Origin: Undaria pinnatifida
Lineage: Eukaryota; Sar; Phaeophyceae; Laminariales; Alariaceae
Reading direction: 5' to 3'
Assembly (NCBI GenBank): GCA_012845835.1
Contig: JABAKD010000027.1
Span: forward strand, 10,624,790-10,688,789
Length of the DNA stretch: 64,000 nt
Shown here one piece after another: positions 1-10,328 of the stretch. A program made the position numbers and the translations under genes. The notes under the pieces are model-generated. The model was not told where the DNA came from, did no database searches, and saw nothing but the letters and a program-made list of their open reading frames with translations. Position 1 is the first letter of the stretch, and each line of letters opens with the position of its first letter.

Positions 1-177
1 ACCCAGTAGCACCGCGGAATGTAATGTTGTAACTTTCACGCCTACAAATTCGGTGGTAGTGTCTGCGATGAAGGGTGTTGGCGTGATCATATCATGCCAT
101 TATACCACGTATGGCAGAACGATCAACGGTCTTGCATCAATCGTAGACGCTGTTTATATCGTGGCGGGAGTAATTAC

Positions 178-381
178 CTGGTGCAGAGGCCGCGGACGTT
201 GGGAGCACTGTTGACGGATTCGCCGGCATAGAAGGATTCTCCGTGTCCGGAGCGATCGTCAATGAGGGCTCCACCGTCGGCATTGGGCCGTCACTCGGCG
301 CCACTGTAGACGGATCGCTGGTCATCACTGTTGACATCGGCGTAGGCATGCCGAGCATCACCGTCAGAGTAAGTGTCGGTA
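178..381 (-). CDS. Array I exon, unit 1 (PT-rich, 204 bp)
   Basis: An open minus-strand block coding for PT/SP-rich sequence (for example STVMTSDPSTVAPSDG). It ends at donor CCAG|GTAATT, leaving one base of a split codon. The left boundary aligned to Array II exons reads CCTG|TACC, so the usual AG is TG. A second candidate acceptor, CAACAG|TG at 327, is also phase 1 and would give a 150-bp exon. The first 335 bases of the window match unit 3 with one difference, whereas the sequence beyond about 345 resembles unit 7, so this unit is a mosaic. No known domain is recognised. Confidence 0.55.
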
Positions 382-908
382 CAGGATTGAAGGTAACGGG
401 GCGTGCCATATCGGGACGGTGTAATGTACGTAAGATCTTTCACAGAATCCGAAGGTAAAGTTCTATTCGACAAACAAAATTACACTGTAATGTTGAGGGT
501 GAAAGGCGGCATCCAGACGAGCCGGTGCATTAACAAGTCGTCCGTGGGACCTAGGGGAACTTTCCAGTAAACGCACACTGTGTCACCAAAACGTTCTCTA
601 AGGGCGGCTCACCTAAAACGTCAACGTACTCAGGCGGCGGCGCTCTTTCAAGTATGACAGGTTTTGCGTAATGTCGCAACCAATTTGGGTTCGTTGACTT
701 TCGATATTGGGGAGAAATACACCGAATCTACACCCAGTAGCACCGCGAAATGTAATGTCGTAACTTTCACGCCTACAAATTCGGTGGTAGTGTCTGCGAT
801 GAATGGTGTTGGCGTGATAATATCATGCTATTATACCACGTATGGCAGAATGCCCAACGGTGTTGCATCATCGGTAAACGCTGTTTGTATCGTGGCAAGA
901 GTAATTAC

Positions 909-1112
909 CTGGTGCGGGGGCCGCGGACGTTGGGAGCACTGTTGACGGATTCGACGGCATAAAAGGATTCTTCGTGTCCGGAGCAATCGTCGATGAGGGC
1001 TCCACCGTCGGCATTGGGCTGTCACTCGGTGCCACTGTGGACGGATCGCTGGTCATCACTGTTGACGTCGGAGTAGGCATCGGACAGGTCGTCGGTGGTG
1101 ATCGTGTCGGTA
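909..1112 (-). CDS. Array I exon, unit 2 (PT-rich, 204 bp)
   Basis: An intact copy with donor CCAG|GTAATT and no stop. The open frame runs on upstream into the intron as far as about 1203, so an open frame alone does not fix the exon start. The boundary is CCTG|TACC at 1112, or CAACAG|TG at 1058 (150 bp, phase 1). The residues PPTTCPMPTPTSTVMTSDPS show the Pro/Thr/Ser bias typical of an extracellular stalk or mucin-like segment. That role is an inference from composition only. Confidence 0.55.
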
Positions 1113-1637
1113 CAGGATTCGGGTAGCGGGGCGTGCGATATCGTGAGGGTATGAGGTACTCACGATTGATCACCGATTTTGCTTGTGAAGTTACAGTCGA
1201 CAAACCAAATTCACCCTAATGTTGAGGGAAAAAGGCGGCTTCCAGACGAGCCGGTGCATTAACGAGTCGTCCGTGAGACCTAGGGGGGCTTTCCAGTAGA
1301 CGCACATCGTCTCACCCAAAGGTTTGCTAAGGGCGGCCAATCCATAACGTCAACATACGTAGGCGGCGGCACGCTATGTAGCATGAGAGGTTTGTCGCGA
1401 CGTCGCCACCGATTTGCGTTCGTTGACTATCGTGATTGGGGAGAAATACACCGAATCTACACCCAGTAGCACCGCGGAATGTAATGTTGTAACTTTCACG
1501 CCTACAAATTCGGTGGTAGTGTCTGCGATGAAGGGTGTTGGCGTGATCATATCATGCCATTATACCACGTATGGTAGAACGATCAACGGTCTTGCATCAA
1601 TCGTAGACGCTGTTTATATCGTGGCGGGAGTAATTAC

Positions 1638-1841
1638 CTGGTGCAGAGGCCGCGGACGTTGGGAGCACTGTTGACGGATTCGCCGGCATAGAAGGATTCT
1701 CCGTGTCCGGAGCGATCGTCAATGAGGGCTCCACCGTCGGCATTGGGCCGTCACTCGGCGCCACTGTAGACGGATCGCTGGTCATCACTGTTGACGTCGG
1801 AGTAGGCACCGGACAGATCGTCGGTGGAGATAGTGTCGCAA
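1638..1841 (-). CDS. Array I exon, unit 3 (PT-rich, 204 bp)
   Basis: An intact 204-bp block with donor CCAG|GTAATT. The left boundary reads CTTG|TTGC, so here too there is no AG. An in-frame TAA lies only four codons upstream of the boundary. If the block is coding, splicing near this point is therefore required. It is almost identical to unit 1 over 335 bp. Confidence 0.55.
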
Positions 1842-2386
1842 CAAGAATCGGTTAACGGAGCGTGCGATATCGTGACTGGGTGAGGTTTTACGATCCATCA
1901 CACAATCCGAGTGTAAACGGTTATGCGATAAACAACATTTTACCCTAGTTTCGAGGCTAAACGGCGTTATGCAGATGAGACGGCGTATATACGTGTCGTC
2001 CGAGGGACCAAGTGAAAATTTTCATCTTTCGCACAACGTCTTACGTAAGGGTATGCTAAAGACGGGTAATCTATAACGTCAAGGTACTTCGGCGGCGGCA
2101 CGCTTTCTAGTTTAAGAGTTGAGAGGTTTGGCGTGACGTGGCCACTAATTCGGTTCCGTTGTTCACCATGATTGAGGAGCAACGCACCGATTCTAAACTA
2201 TGCATCTACCGGGAATGGGATTTTGTAACTTTCACGACTACAATCTAGATGCTAGTGTCGGCGATGAAAGGTGCTGCCGTTTGGCACCACGTGATATATA
2301 ATACCAGTAAACTCACGTATGGTAGAATGCCCAACGTTCTTGCATCATCCTCAGGTACTGTTTTTACAATGGCAAGGGTTTATTAC

Positions 2387-2591
2387 CTGGTGCGGGGGTC
2401 GCCGAGGTTGGGAGCACAGTCGCAGGATTAGCCGGCATAGAAGGACTCTTTGTCTCCGGAGCGATCGTCCATGAGGGCCCTACTGTCGGCGTTGGTCTGT
2501 CACTCGGCGTCACTGTCGACGGAGCGTTGGTAATCTCTGTGGGTCGTCAGAGTAGGCAACGGAGAGATCGTCGGTGGTGATAGTGTCGGTA
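2387..2591 (-). pseudogene. Array I exon, unit 4 (frameshifted)
   Basis: The donor is kept (CCAG|GTAATA), but the block is 205 bp because one base was gained around 2540-2552. In the other units this segment reads like ATCACTGTCGACGTCGG; here it contains CTCTGTGGGTCGTC. The shift breaks the phase-1/phase-1 design, so inclusion would disrupt the message. The left boundary is TCTG|TACC. Confidence 0.5.
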
Positions 2592-3120
2592 CAGAAACCG
2601 GTTAACAGGGCGCACAAAACCCAGACGAGGTGAGGTACTGAACTATCCGTCACAGAATCCGAGGGTAACGTTACATGCGACACACAACATTGCACCTAAA
2701 TATCGAGGGTAAACGACGGCATCCATACGCGGCGGTGTATTATCGAGCCGTCCGAGGTACCTGGTGGAACTTTCCATTTGACGCAAACGTCTCACGCAAG
2801 GGTTTGCTATGGGCGGCAAATACAGAACGTCAGGTACTTAGGCGACGGCATGTTTACAGCGTGAAAGGTTTAGCGCGACGTGGCCACTATTTAAGGTTTG
2901 TTAACCTTCGTCATTGGGGAGCAATACACCGGGTTTACATCCTGTAGCACCCCGGAAAGGAATGTTGTAACTTTCACGACTACAACCTCAATGTAAGTGT
3001 CGACGATGAAATATGTTGAGGTGATGATATCATGCCATTACACCACGGTTAATAGCACACCCAGAAGTATTTAATCATCCTCAGGCGCTGATTGTACCGT
3101 GGCAATAGTTATTTCAAATT

Positions 3121-3266
3121 GCGGGGGCCGCGGAGGTTGGGAGAACAGTTGACGTATTAGACAGCATAGATGGACTCTCATAGAAGAACTGTCTGTCGAC
3201 GGAGCGTTATGTGTTTTGTCGTCGGAGTAGGCATCGGAGAGATCGTCGGTGGTGATAGTGTCGGTA
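3121..3266 (-). pseudogene. Array I exon, unit 5 (donor lost, internal deletion)
   Basis: The unit aligns with its neighbours, but the donor position reads CAATTTGAAAT instead of CCAGGTAAT. The block has also lost about 60 bp in the middle. It is best read as a dead exon that remains as intron sequence. Confidence 0.5.
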
Positions 3267-3790
3267 CAGCAATCGGGTAACGGGCGTGCGACAGTCAAAC
3301 GCGGTGAGTCACCTACGATCTGTCACAAAGTCCTAGCGTAAAGTTACATTCGACAAACGACGTCTACGTCGAATTCCCAGGCTGAAAAGCGGCATCCAGA
3401 CGAGGCGGTGTAACTACGGGCCGCCCGACAGACCAAGTAGACCTTTCCATTCGACGCACAACATCTCAGGTAAGGGTTTGCTATCGGCGGCGAGTACAGA
3501 CCGTCAAGGTGCATGGCGACGGCACGCTTTCTAGTTTGATCGGTTTGGCGTGACGTGGCCACCAACTCGGTTTCATTGATCTCCGTGATTGGGGAGCAAC
3601 GCACCGAGTTTACACCCTGTAAAACCTCGGAATGTAATGTTGTAACTTTCACGCCTACGACGTCGGTGGGAGCGTCTGCGATGACTGACATTGGCGTCAT
3701 CATATCATGCCAATATTCCACGTACGGTAAAACCCCCAACGGTCTTGCATCATCTTCAGGCAGTGTTTTTACCGTGGCAAGAGTATTTAC

Positions 3791-3994
3791 CTGGTGCGGG
3801 GATCGCCGAGGTTGGAAGCGCCGTTGCAGGATTAGCCGACATAGAAGGACTCTCCGTCTCCGGAGCGATCGTCCATGAGGGCCTCACTGTCGGCATTGCT
3901 CTGTCGCTCGGCGTCACTGTCGAGGGAGCGTTGGTCATCACTGTTGTCGTCGGAGTAGGCCCGGCAGAGGTCATCGGTGATGATAGTGTCGGTA
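3791..3994 (-). CDS. Array I exon, unit 6 (PT-rich, 204 bp)
   Basis: An intact open block with donor CCAG|GTAAAT. It encodes for example TVMTNAPSTVTPSDRAMPTV. The left boundary is GCTG|TACC, and an internal CAACAG|TG alternative is present. Many changes relative to units 1-3 preserve the Pro and Thr positions, as expected if the composition is selected. Confidence 0.5.
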
Positions 3995-4540
3995 CAGCAA
4001 TCGGTTAACGGGGCGCACGATATCCAGACGGGGCGAGGTGCTTTCGATCTGTCACACAATCCGAGCGTATCGTTACATTCGACGCGTAGCATTGCACCCA
4101 AAACTCGAGGGTTAAAGACGGCATCCAGGCGAGGCGGTGTATTTACGAGCCACCAGAGAGACCTAGTGGAACTTTGCATTTGACGCACAACGTCTCACGC
4201 AAGGGTTTGCTATGAGCGGTCAATACAGAACGTCAAGGTACTTAATCCAGACGGCATGTTTACAGTGTGAAAGGTTTGGCGTGACGCGGTCATCAATTCA
4301 GTTTCGTTAATCTCCGTCATTGGGGAGCAATACACCGAGTTTACACGCTGTAACACCCCGGAAAGGAATGTTGTAACATTTTAGCTATCGTGACTACAAC
4401 CTTGATGCTAGTGTCGGCGATGAAAGATGTTAACGTATTCCACTGCGCGGTATATAATGCGACAAAACCTTGTACTTTAAAACATCCAACGGTATTGCAT
4501 CACTCTCAGGCGCTGTTTCTATCGTGGCAAGAGTTATTAC

Positions 4541-4741
4541 CTGTTTCGGGGGTCGCGGAGGTTGGGCGCGCTGTTGACGGGTTAGCCGGAATAGGACTCT
4601 CCGTCTCCGGAGCCGTTGTCGATGAGGGCCCCACTGCCGGAATTGGTCTGTCACTCGGCGCCGCTGTCGACGGAGCGTTGGTGATCACTGTTGACGTCGG
4701 AGTAGGCGTCCGAGGCATCACCGGTAGTGTTAGTGTCGGTA
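4541..4741 (-). CDS. Array I exon, unit 7 (PT-rich, 201 bp)
   Basis: An open block three bases shorter than the others: one codon is missing in the ESPIPANP segment. The indel therefore keeps the frame and the 1-1 phase. The donor is ACAG|GTAATA and the left boundary CCTG|TACC. The right part of unit 1 resembles this copy. Confidence 0.5.
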
Positions 4742-5265
4742 CAGGTAGCGGTTATCGGAGCGCGAGACATCCAGGCGGTGTGAGGCCCTTACGTTCCGTC
4801 TCAGAATCCGAGAGTTACGGTCTGCGCGGCACTCAAAATTTCACCCATATTTCGACGCTAAAAGGCGGCATCCAAACGCGGCAGTGTATTTACCAGCCGC
4901 CCGAGAAACCTAGTGGAACTTTTCATTCGACGCACAACGCCTCACATGAGGGTTTGCTAAGGGCGGCCGATCTATAACGTCTAGGTACATGGCGACGGCA
5001 CGCATTCTAGTTTGAATGGTGCGACATGACGTGCTCACCAACTCGGAGTCGTTCATCTCCGTGATTGGGGAGAAATACACCGAGTCTACACCCGGTAGCA
5101 CCCCCGAATGTATGTTGTAACTTTCACGCCTACGAACTCGGTGGTAGTGTTTACAATGAAAGGTGTTGGCGTGATCATATGATGCCCAGAAACCGCGTAT
5201 GGTAGCACAACTAACGGTCTTCCATCATCCTCAGGCGCTCTTTCTATCGTGGCAAGAGTCACTAC

Positions 5266-5468
5266 TGGGTGCGGGGACCGCGGAGGTTGGTCGCACAGTT
5301 GCAGGATTAGTCGGGATAGAATGACTCTCTGTCTCCGGAGCCATCGTCGATGAGGGCCCCACTGGCGGAATTGATCTGTCACTGGGAGCCACTGTCGACG
5401 GAGCGTTGGTCGTCACTGTTGACGATGTAGTAGGTGCCGGGGGATCGTCAGCGTTGTTAAGGTCGGTA
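5266..5468 (-). pseudogene. Array I exon, unit 8 (probably frameshifted)
   Basis: The usual donor CCAGGTAAT has become CCCAGTAGTG. A GT one base earlier (CCCA|GTAGTG) would still leave phase 1. The left boundary is CCTA|TACC. The frame at the left end (ILTTLTIP-like) and the frame of the main PT block (TTSSTVTTNAPSTVAPSD) differ by one base, so at least one frameshift lies near 5430-5450. Confidence 0.4.
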
Positions 5469-5889
5469 TAGGAATCGGTTAACGGGGAGCGCGACATCTA
5501 GCCGGGGTGGTGTAGTTACAATCCGCCCGAGATTTCGAGTGGTACATTCTTTTCGACACACAACGTCTCGCCCAAGGTTGTGGATATTAGGCGGCCAATC
5601 TGGATAGTCAATGTACGTGGTGGACAAAAACACGCCCTCTAGATTCATATTTATGGCCCGACGTGGCCACAAGTTCAGTTCCATACCTTTGCGGTTATGG
5701 ACGAGTGCACCGAGTCTACGCCTTGTAGCACACCGGAATGACATGGTGTAGCTATGTTGCCTAATGTTTGTGATTAAAGGTGATGCTTTGAGTCAGCACG
5801 ACACAATACCTATATAGCAGGCCTTGTAGCATAAACGACGTTTTTGCACCAGCATTGGACGCGTCCTCTACTGTGCCGGGCGGTCTTAC

Positions 5890-6093
5890 CTGGGGCGGGG
5901 CGTGCGGACGCTGGGAGCACAGTTGAAGGACCGGTCGGCATGAAAGGACTTTCTGTCTCCGGAGCTATCGTCGGAGAGGGCCCAACTATGGGCATTGGTG
6001 CGTCAGTCGGCGGCACTGTCGACGGAGCGATGGTCATCCCTGTCGGCGTCGGAGTACGCGCCAAAGGGATTGTCGGCGGTGATATTGTGGGTA
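5890..6093 (-). CDS. Array I exon, unit 9 (PT-rich, 204 bp)
   Basis: An intact block with a strong donor, CCAG|GTAAGA. Residues include TPTPTGMTIAPSTVPPTDAP. The upstream frame stays open for at least 25 codons past the CCTG|TACC boundary, and possible AG acceptors (for example CGCACAG near 6128) occur there. Exon extension is therefore another possibility for this copy. Confidence 0.5.
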
Positions 6094-6530
6094 CAGGAAT
6101 AGGTTGACGGGGCGCGCGACATCCGGCCTGTGCGGTGTCGTTACGACCCGTCTGAGAGTCCGAGTGGAACAGTCAATTCGACGCGAACCGTCTCACCTAA
6201 TTCCATGGCCAAAGGTCGGCCAAACTGGAAGGTTAATTTTCGTGGACGAGAACATGCCCTCTGGGTTTAGATGTATGGCTTGACGTGGCCACAAATTCGA
6301 ATTTTCCATACCTCCCCGATTAGGGAGGAGTACGCCGAGTCTACTCTTTGTAGCACACTGGAATGGCATGCGGTAACTGTGATACTTACAACTGCGCTTG
6401 TAGAGTCTGCGGTGAAAGGTGTTGCCGTGAGTCAAAGCACGATGGAATGCCGATACACCACGCCTGGTAGCATACACAACGCTCTTGCGCCATCTATAGG
6501 CTCTGTTTCTACCGTGGCAGGGAATCTTAC

Positions 6531-6682
6531 CGGGAGCGGAGGCCAACGACGTCGGGAGCACAGTTGACGGGCTGGCCGGCATAGAAGGACTCTCTGTCCC
6601 CGGCACGATCGTCGGAGAGGGCCGCACTGTGGGCCTTGGTCCGTCAGACGGCGGCACTGTCGACGGACCGATGGTCATCACA
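6531..6682 (-). pseudogene. Array I exon, unit 10, split by an insertion
   Basis: The donor-side 150 bp are intact (CCCG|GTAAGA; SMPASPSTVLPTSLAS). Homology stops at about 6682 and resumes near 8615 with the missing left part of the unit (GTCGGCGTCGCAATATGTGCC). About 1.93 kb of unrelated DNA lies between. In this copy the internal CAACAG acceptor reads CTAACTG, so neither candidate acceptor survives. Confidence 0.55.
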
Positions 6683-7139
6683 GTTAGCAGAGCACGTAAG
6701 GTGTGTTTTATAGACTGTACCGACAATAAATGTGTCCCTTGGTCGTTGTGAGTAAAACTTACATTCAAAGCCTGAAGAATTCACAACTAAGTCCAAAGAC
6801 AGCGGTTGACATCGAAAATATAAAATTCAGCAGCACAAAACCAACAGTGACGGTAATTATTCTATCAGTCAGTTGATGAACTGATAAAGGGCAAACGGAG
6901 ACTACGAGTATATCTGGTTATTGATATAAGAACAAGGAATAACGAAACCGCTTGCGATAACCAGCAGCAGAAGCATCAGACGCAGCAGCAGCAGCAGCGC
7001 AGGATGGAAGATGTTGCAGACACCCTGGTGCCTCCTGCTTGCACCATAGATGCGCTCCGCATCGGTTGCCTGTTGCATGTCATCCACCTCTCCGTGAACG
7101 CGGGCATGGAGAGCACTCGCCTTCTGCCTTTCTTTCTTT

Positions 7140-7453
7140 TTAATGCCCCCGCGCTGTCTTAACCTTGCTCCCACCCTCGCTCCCATCCCCGATAACGACA
7201 AACGGCCCTAAGTTATCGAATATTCTATTATCCATAATCTCGTCCATTTCGAATTCGGACGTGGCTGCGATCTCGGCGGGACAGCCGAGTGCCTCCTGCT
7301 TGAGAGAATCGACCACCTGGTCGACTCTTCGCCTGTGGCTAGTGCAGTGAAGAAAGTGTCGAGTTTTGTCCGTTGGCACCTTGCCCGCAAGTGCTGAGAA
7401 CTGATGGGTTGTGGAGCGACAAGAAGCAGGAGCAGGCAAAGCAAATTTTTCAT
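7140..7453 (-). CDS. Possible secreted-protein gene fragment
   Basis: The ORF from ATG at 7453 begins MKNLLCLLLLLVAPQPISS, a convincing signal peptide (basic residue, Leu-rich core, small residues before a likely cut). After about 25 codons the more protein-like frame is the next one, with VVDSLKQEALGCPAEIAA followed by an acidic stretch, ending at 7140. A 41-base GT...AG segment (7343-7383) would join the two frames, but that is very short for an intron, so a frameshift is equally possible. No family was recognised. It lies wholly inside the insertion. Confidence 0.3.
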
Positions 7454-8075
7454 CAGTAACTGGAGCTTGCCTATACCCGGTCTAACTCAAAATATAAATG
7501 CCGAAAACACTCAGTGCGTATTATTCGAAATACGATATTCATTTTTTGCCACTGAGGTATACCCCGTGTATAACGTATACCAGGTACCTGGCACGATATG
7601 CCACATGTTACTTAGATTGTGAATAAAAAAAAAAACATCATCGGCCGAGGTCACTGAGCCATGGGGACGATGAGAAAAGAGAACGAGTGCTGCTGCTGCT
7701 GATGACGCTCACCTGTTTCTCCAGACCAGCCGCTCTTGCCCGATCCGCCCCCCTCTCTTCCACCTAGAGTTCCAGTTCCGCTTGAGCTTCGCACGTGTCC
7801 GCTTCAGCGCGCTTCCTGCTCTGCAATTCGCCCACCAATTCGGCTACCGAATCAATAGCTCGAATATCTCCGATGATTGGTCTGTTCGACTTCCTCAGCG
7901 CATCGAGCAACGGCCGCAACACGGGCTCTCGTTGTGTCGTTGTTCATTAGCTGCGACGCTTAATAGCCACTGCCCTCCGCGGAAATCGCAGAGCGCCTCA
8001 TCACCCCCATCTCGGCAAACGACGTTCCCTTCCGAGCGACACACTAATCGCAAGTTTTGTTTATAGCCGTTCTCA

Positions 8076-8564
8076 TTGTTTTTTTCGGATTTTGGCTTCT
8101 TTGACTGTCGAACTCCGTTATTAGAACAATTATCTGACTACTCTATTCTGGCTCTTCTGTTTCTTCATCTCTCTACCGGTCGGATTAGGGTGTGGTTTGT
8201 TTTGGGACATGGCGAAACACGGCAGGTAGTGCTTGTCATGTTTGCGTTTTGTATTGGCATCCAAGTCATAGACCTTACCCGCAAAGCAACAGAAGCAATC
8301 GAAAAAACATTTTTCCACTTGAAATATGGTCGACAGAGGCCCCGAAGACACGTTTTTACCGACAACGCTTTTTTAAATAGGAAACACGACTCTAAACCGT
8401 TTCTCGAAGTTTGGAGACTTGGGTCGTATCGTATGGCGAGCATTTTTCGAGCTTGTGACGATTTCTACTGTGCTCTAAAATCAACATGTTTTGAGCCTGA
8501 ACGGAAGGTCGGCCGTCTGGCTGGTTTGGTCGCTTTGTCGACCATTTTGTTGTGCATCTCTTGA
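8076..8564 (+). CDS. Unassigned 162-codon ORF in the insertion
   Basis: An open frame without a convincing ATG at its start; it opens at TTG, and the first in-frame ATG lies well inside. It has a hydrophobic stretch (VVLVMFAFCIGIQVI) and a hydrophobic end. No motif was recognised. Its length is not decisive at this base composition and it may be non-coding. Confidence 0.2.
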   Translation: MFFSDFGFFDCRTPLLEQLSDYSILALLFLHLSTGRIRVWFVLGHGETRQVVLVMFAFCIGIQVIDLTRKATEAIEKTFFHLKYGRQRPRRHVFTDNAFLNRKHDSKPFLEVWRLGSYRMASIFRACDDFYCALKSTCFEPERKVGRLAGLVALSTILLCIS

Positions 8565-8679
8565 ATTTCATCGTGCCACTTTGTTTTAGTCGTTAAGCAC
8601 TATACACACGGATTCTACTGTCGGCGTCGCAATATGTGCCAAAGGGGTTGTGGGCGTTGATAGGAATTGGTTCACTGGG

Positions 8680-8960
8680 CGAGAAAAAATCCAGACGGTG
8701 TGGTATAGTTTCGATCCGTCCAGTGTCCAAGTGGAACCGTTCATTCAACACACAGCACTTCGCCTAATTTCATCGGCAAAAGGTGGCTACCAGACGGGGC
8801 GAGGCACTTACGAGTCGCCCGAGAGTCCGAGTGGAACGTTCTGTTCGACGCACAACGTTTCACTCTCTTGCAGGGCTAAAGGCCGGCATCCAGACGGAGC
8901 GGCATATTTACGAGCCGTTCGAGAGTCCAAGTGGAACGTTCCGTTCGACACACAACATAT
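8680..8960. repeat. Three copies of a 100-bp intron repeat
   Basis: Units starting near 8713, 8812 and 8913 share the pattern CGTCCGAGAGTCCGAGTGGA, then AACGTTCCATTCGACNCACAA. The motif is present once in each 730-bp Array I unit, so this is a local expansion of intron sequence. Confidence 0.75.
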
Positions 8961-9290
8961 CACCTATACGTTTGCCTGAGGGGGGCCAATCTGAAAAAGG
9001 TACATGGGCGACGGCACGCTCTCTAAGATAATGAGTGTAGTGTGACGTGGTCATCAAGTCGGCCCCGTTGACCTCCGTGACTACGGTGCAAAAAAACCGA
9101 GTGTACACTCTGTAGAACCCCGGAATGACATATCGGGGCTGTGATGGTTCAACTCGTTGGTAATATCTGCAATGAAACGCGTTGCTGCAAGTCACTGCAC
9201 GACATCATGCTAATGCTTCACTTCAGGTAGCACAAACAACGCCTTTCCACTATTCTTAGGAGTTGCTCCTACCGAGGCAGGCGCTCTTAC

Positions 9291-9494
9291 CTGGAGCGGG
9301 GGCGGCGGACGTTGGGAACACAGTTGACGGATAGGCCGGCATAGAAGGACTCTCTGTCTCCGGAGCTATCATAGAGGGGGGGCCCACTGTCGACATTGGT
9401 CCGTCAGTCGGTGGTGCTGTCGATGGAACGATGGTCATCACTGTCGACGTCGGAATAATCGCCAGAGGCATTGTCGGCAGTGATAGTGTTGGAA
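9291..9494 (-). CDS. Array I exon, unit 11 (PT-rich, 204 bp)
   Basis: The rightmost intact Array I block, with donor CCAG|GTAAGA. The frame is open through LPTMPLAIIPTSTVMTIVPS to the CTTG|TTCC boundary. An internal GTCGACAG|TG alternative is in phase. It is separated from unit 10 by the insertion and by expanded intron repeats. If transcription is from the minus strand, this is the first Array I exon in the window. Confidence 0.55.
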
Positions 9495-9519
9495 CAAGAA
9501 TCGAGTAACAGCAAGCGCG

Positions 9520-10115
9520 ACATCCAGTCGGGGTGGTGTGGTTACGTTCGGTTCGAAAGCCCGAGTGGAACTTTCCATTGGACACACAACGCCTCGCCCT
9601 GATTTCATGGCTATTGGGCGGCATCGGGACGGGGTGGTACAAAAACGAGTTGTCCGAGAGTCCGAGTGGAACGTTCAAGTCGACGCACAACGTTTCAAGT
9701 GCTTTCATGGCTATAGAGCGACACGAAGACGGGGCGATGTACTACTACTTACGAGCCGCCCGAAAGTCCAAGTAGAACATCCCATTCGATACACAACGCT
9801 TCACGCGTCATCCAATCTCATTTCTAATGCGCCGCATCCAGACGGGGCGATGTACTTACGAGCCGTGTTCGAGACTCCGAGTTGAACGTTTCATTCGACA
9901 ATCAACTTTTTGCCTAATTCATGTCTAAAGGGCGACATGAATACGGGGGAGCGATGTACTTACCAGCCGTCCGGGACTCCGGGTGGAATGTTCCGTTCGA
10001 TGCATACCGTTTCACTTAATTTCATGGCTAAAGGCCGGCATCCAGACCGGGCGATGTGTTTACGATCCGTCCAGAGAGTTTAAGTGGAACGTTCCATTCG
10101 ATGCAACGTCTCATG
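9520..10115. repeat. Six copies of the 100-bp intron repeat
   Basis: Copies begin near 9549, 9648, 9752, 9860, 9964 and 10065, with spacings of 99 to 108 bp and moderate divergence. The array ends abruptly near 10115. ORFs across it run the length of the repeat in several frames and are not taken as genes. Confidence 0.75.
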
Positions 10116-10177
10116 CAGCGTTCGTTATGACCTTTCCTTTATAATGCCTCCAGCATGGACGCTTTAAAATAAAAAAG

Positions 10178-10258
10178 ATGAAGTCGGTGGAACTCAAACC
10201 CGCGACACACCCGTTCTTGGTCATATATCAATTACCCACTGAGCCACCTAGTCACGTG
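10178..10258 (-). pseudogene. tRNA-like sequence with pol III boxes
   Basis: On the minus strand TGGCTCAGTGGGT matches an A box, and GGTTTGAGTTCC, 36 bases further on, matches a B box. A T6 run follows about 13 bases after the B box, as at a pol III terminator. The T arm pairs at four of five positions, but the acceptor stem pairs poorly. It is therefore a decayed tRNA or the head of a tRNA-derived SINE, not a confident functional tRNA. Confidence 0.5.
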
Positions 10259-10328
10259 ACTACGTGGTCTAGTGAGTGGCGCTATGGACGGAAAACTCTT
10301 CAAGGGGTCCCCTATTGGGGCGTTTTAT

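Larger units (their letters stand above)
6683..8614. mobile_element. 1.93-kb insertion within Array I unit 10
   Basis: The boundaries are defined by the break in the 730-bp unit. The flanks end in ACAGT on the left and ACTGT on the right, a possible but imperfect 5-bp target duplication. No inverted termini were seen. The insert contains a CAG-rich microsatellite (6963-6998), a minus-strand ORF with a signal-peptide-like start, a T-rich stretch and an unassigned plus-strand ORF. It could be a transposon relic or a captured gene fragment. Confidence 0.5.
1..9510 (-). repeat. Array I: 11 tandem exon-plus-intron units of about 730 bp
   Basis: The same block recurs with a period near 730 bp. One landmark, a segment around 'CACCGAGTCTACACCC', falls near 720, 1450, 2185, 2925, 3600, 4330, 5080, 5710, 6330 and 9096, and the window opens inside another unit. 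Each unit has a PT-rich minus-strand block of about 204 bp and about 520 bp of intron-like sequence. That intron includes one copy of a 100-bp motif that is expanded further right. Units 1-3 are the most alike; units 4, 5, 8 and 10 are damaged. The array continues beyond the left edge. The repeat structure is seen directly; the reading as duplicated exons is inference from conserved frame and donors. Confidence 0.85.

Noticed and set aside
8680-10115. CRISPR array
   Set aside because: The 100-bp units are contiguous with no unique spacers, and the context is eukaryotic.
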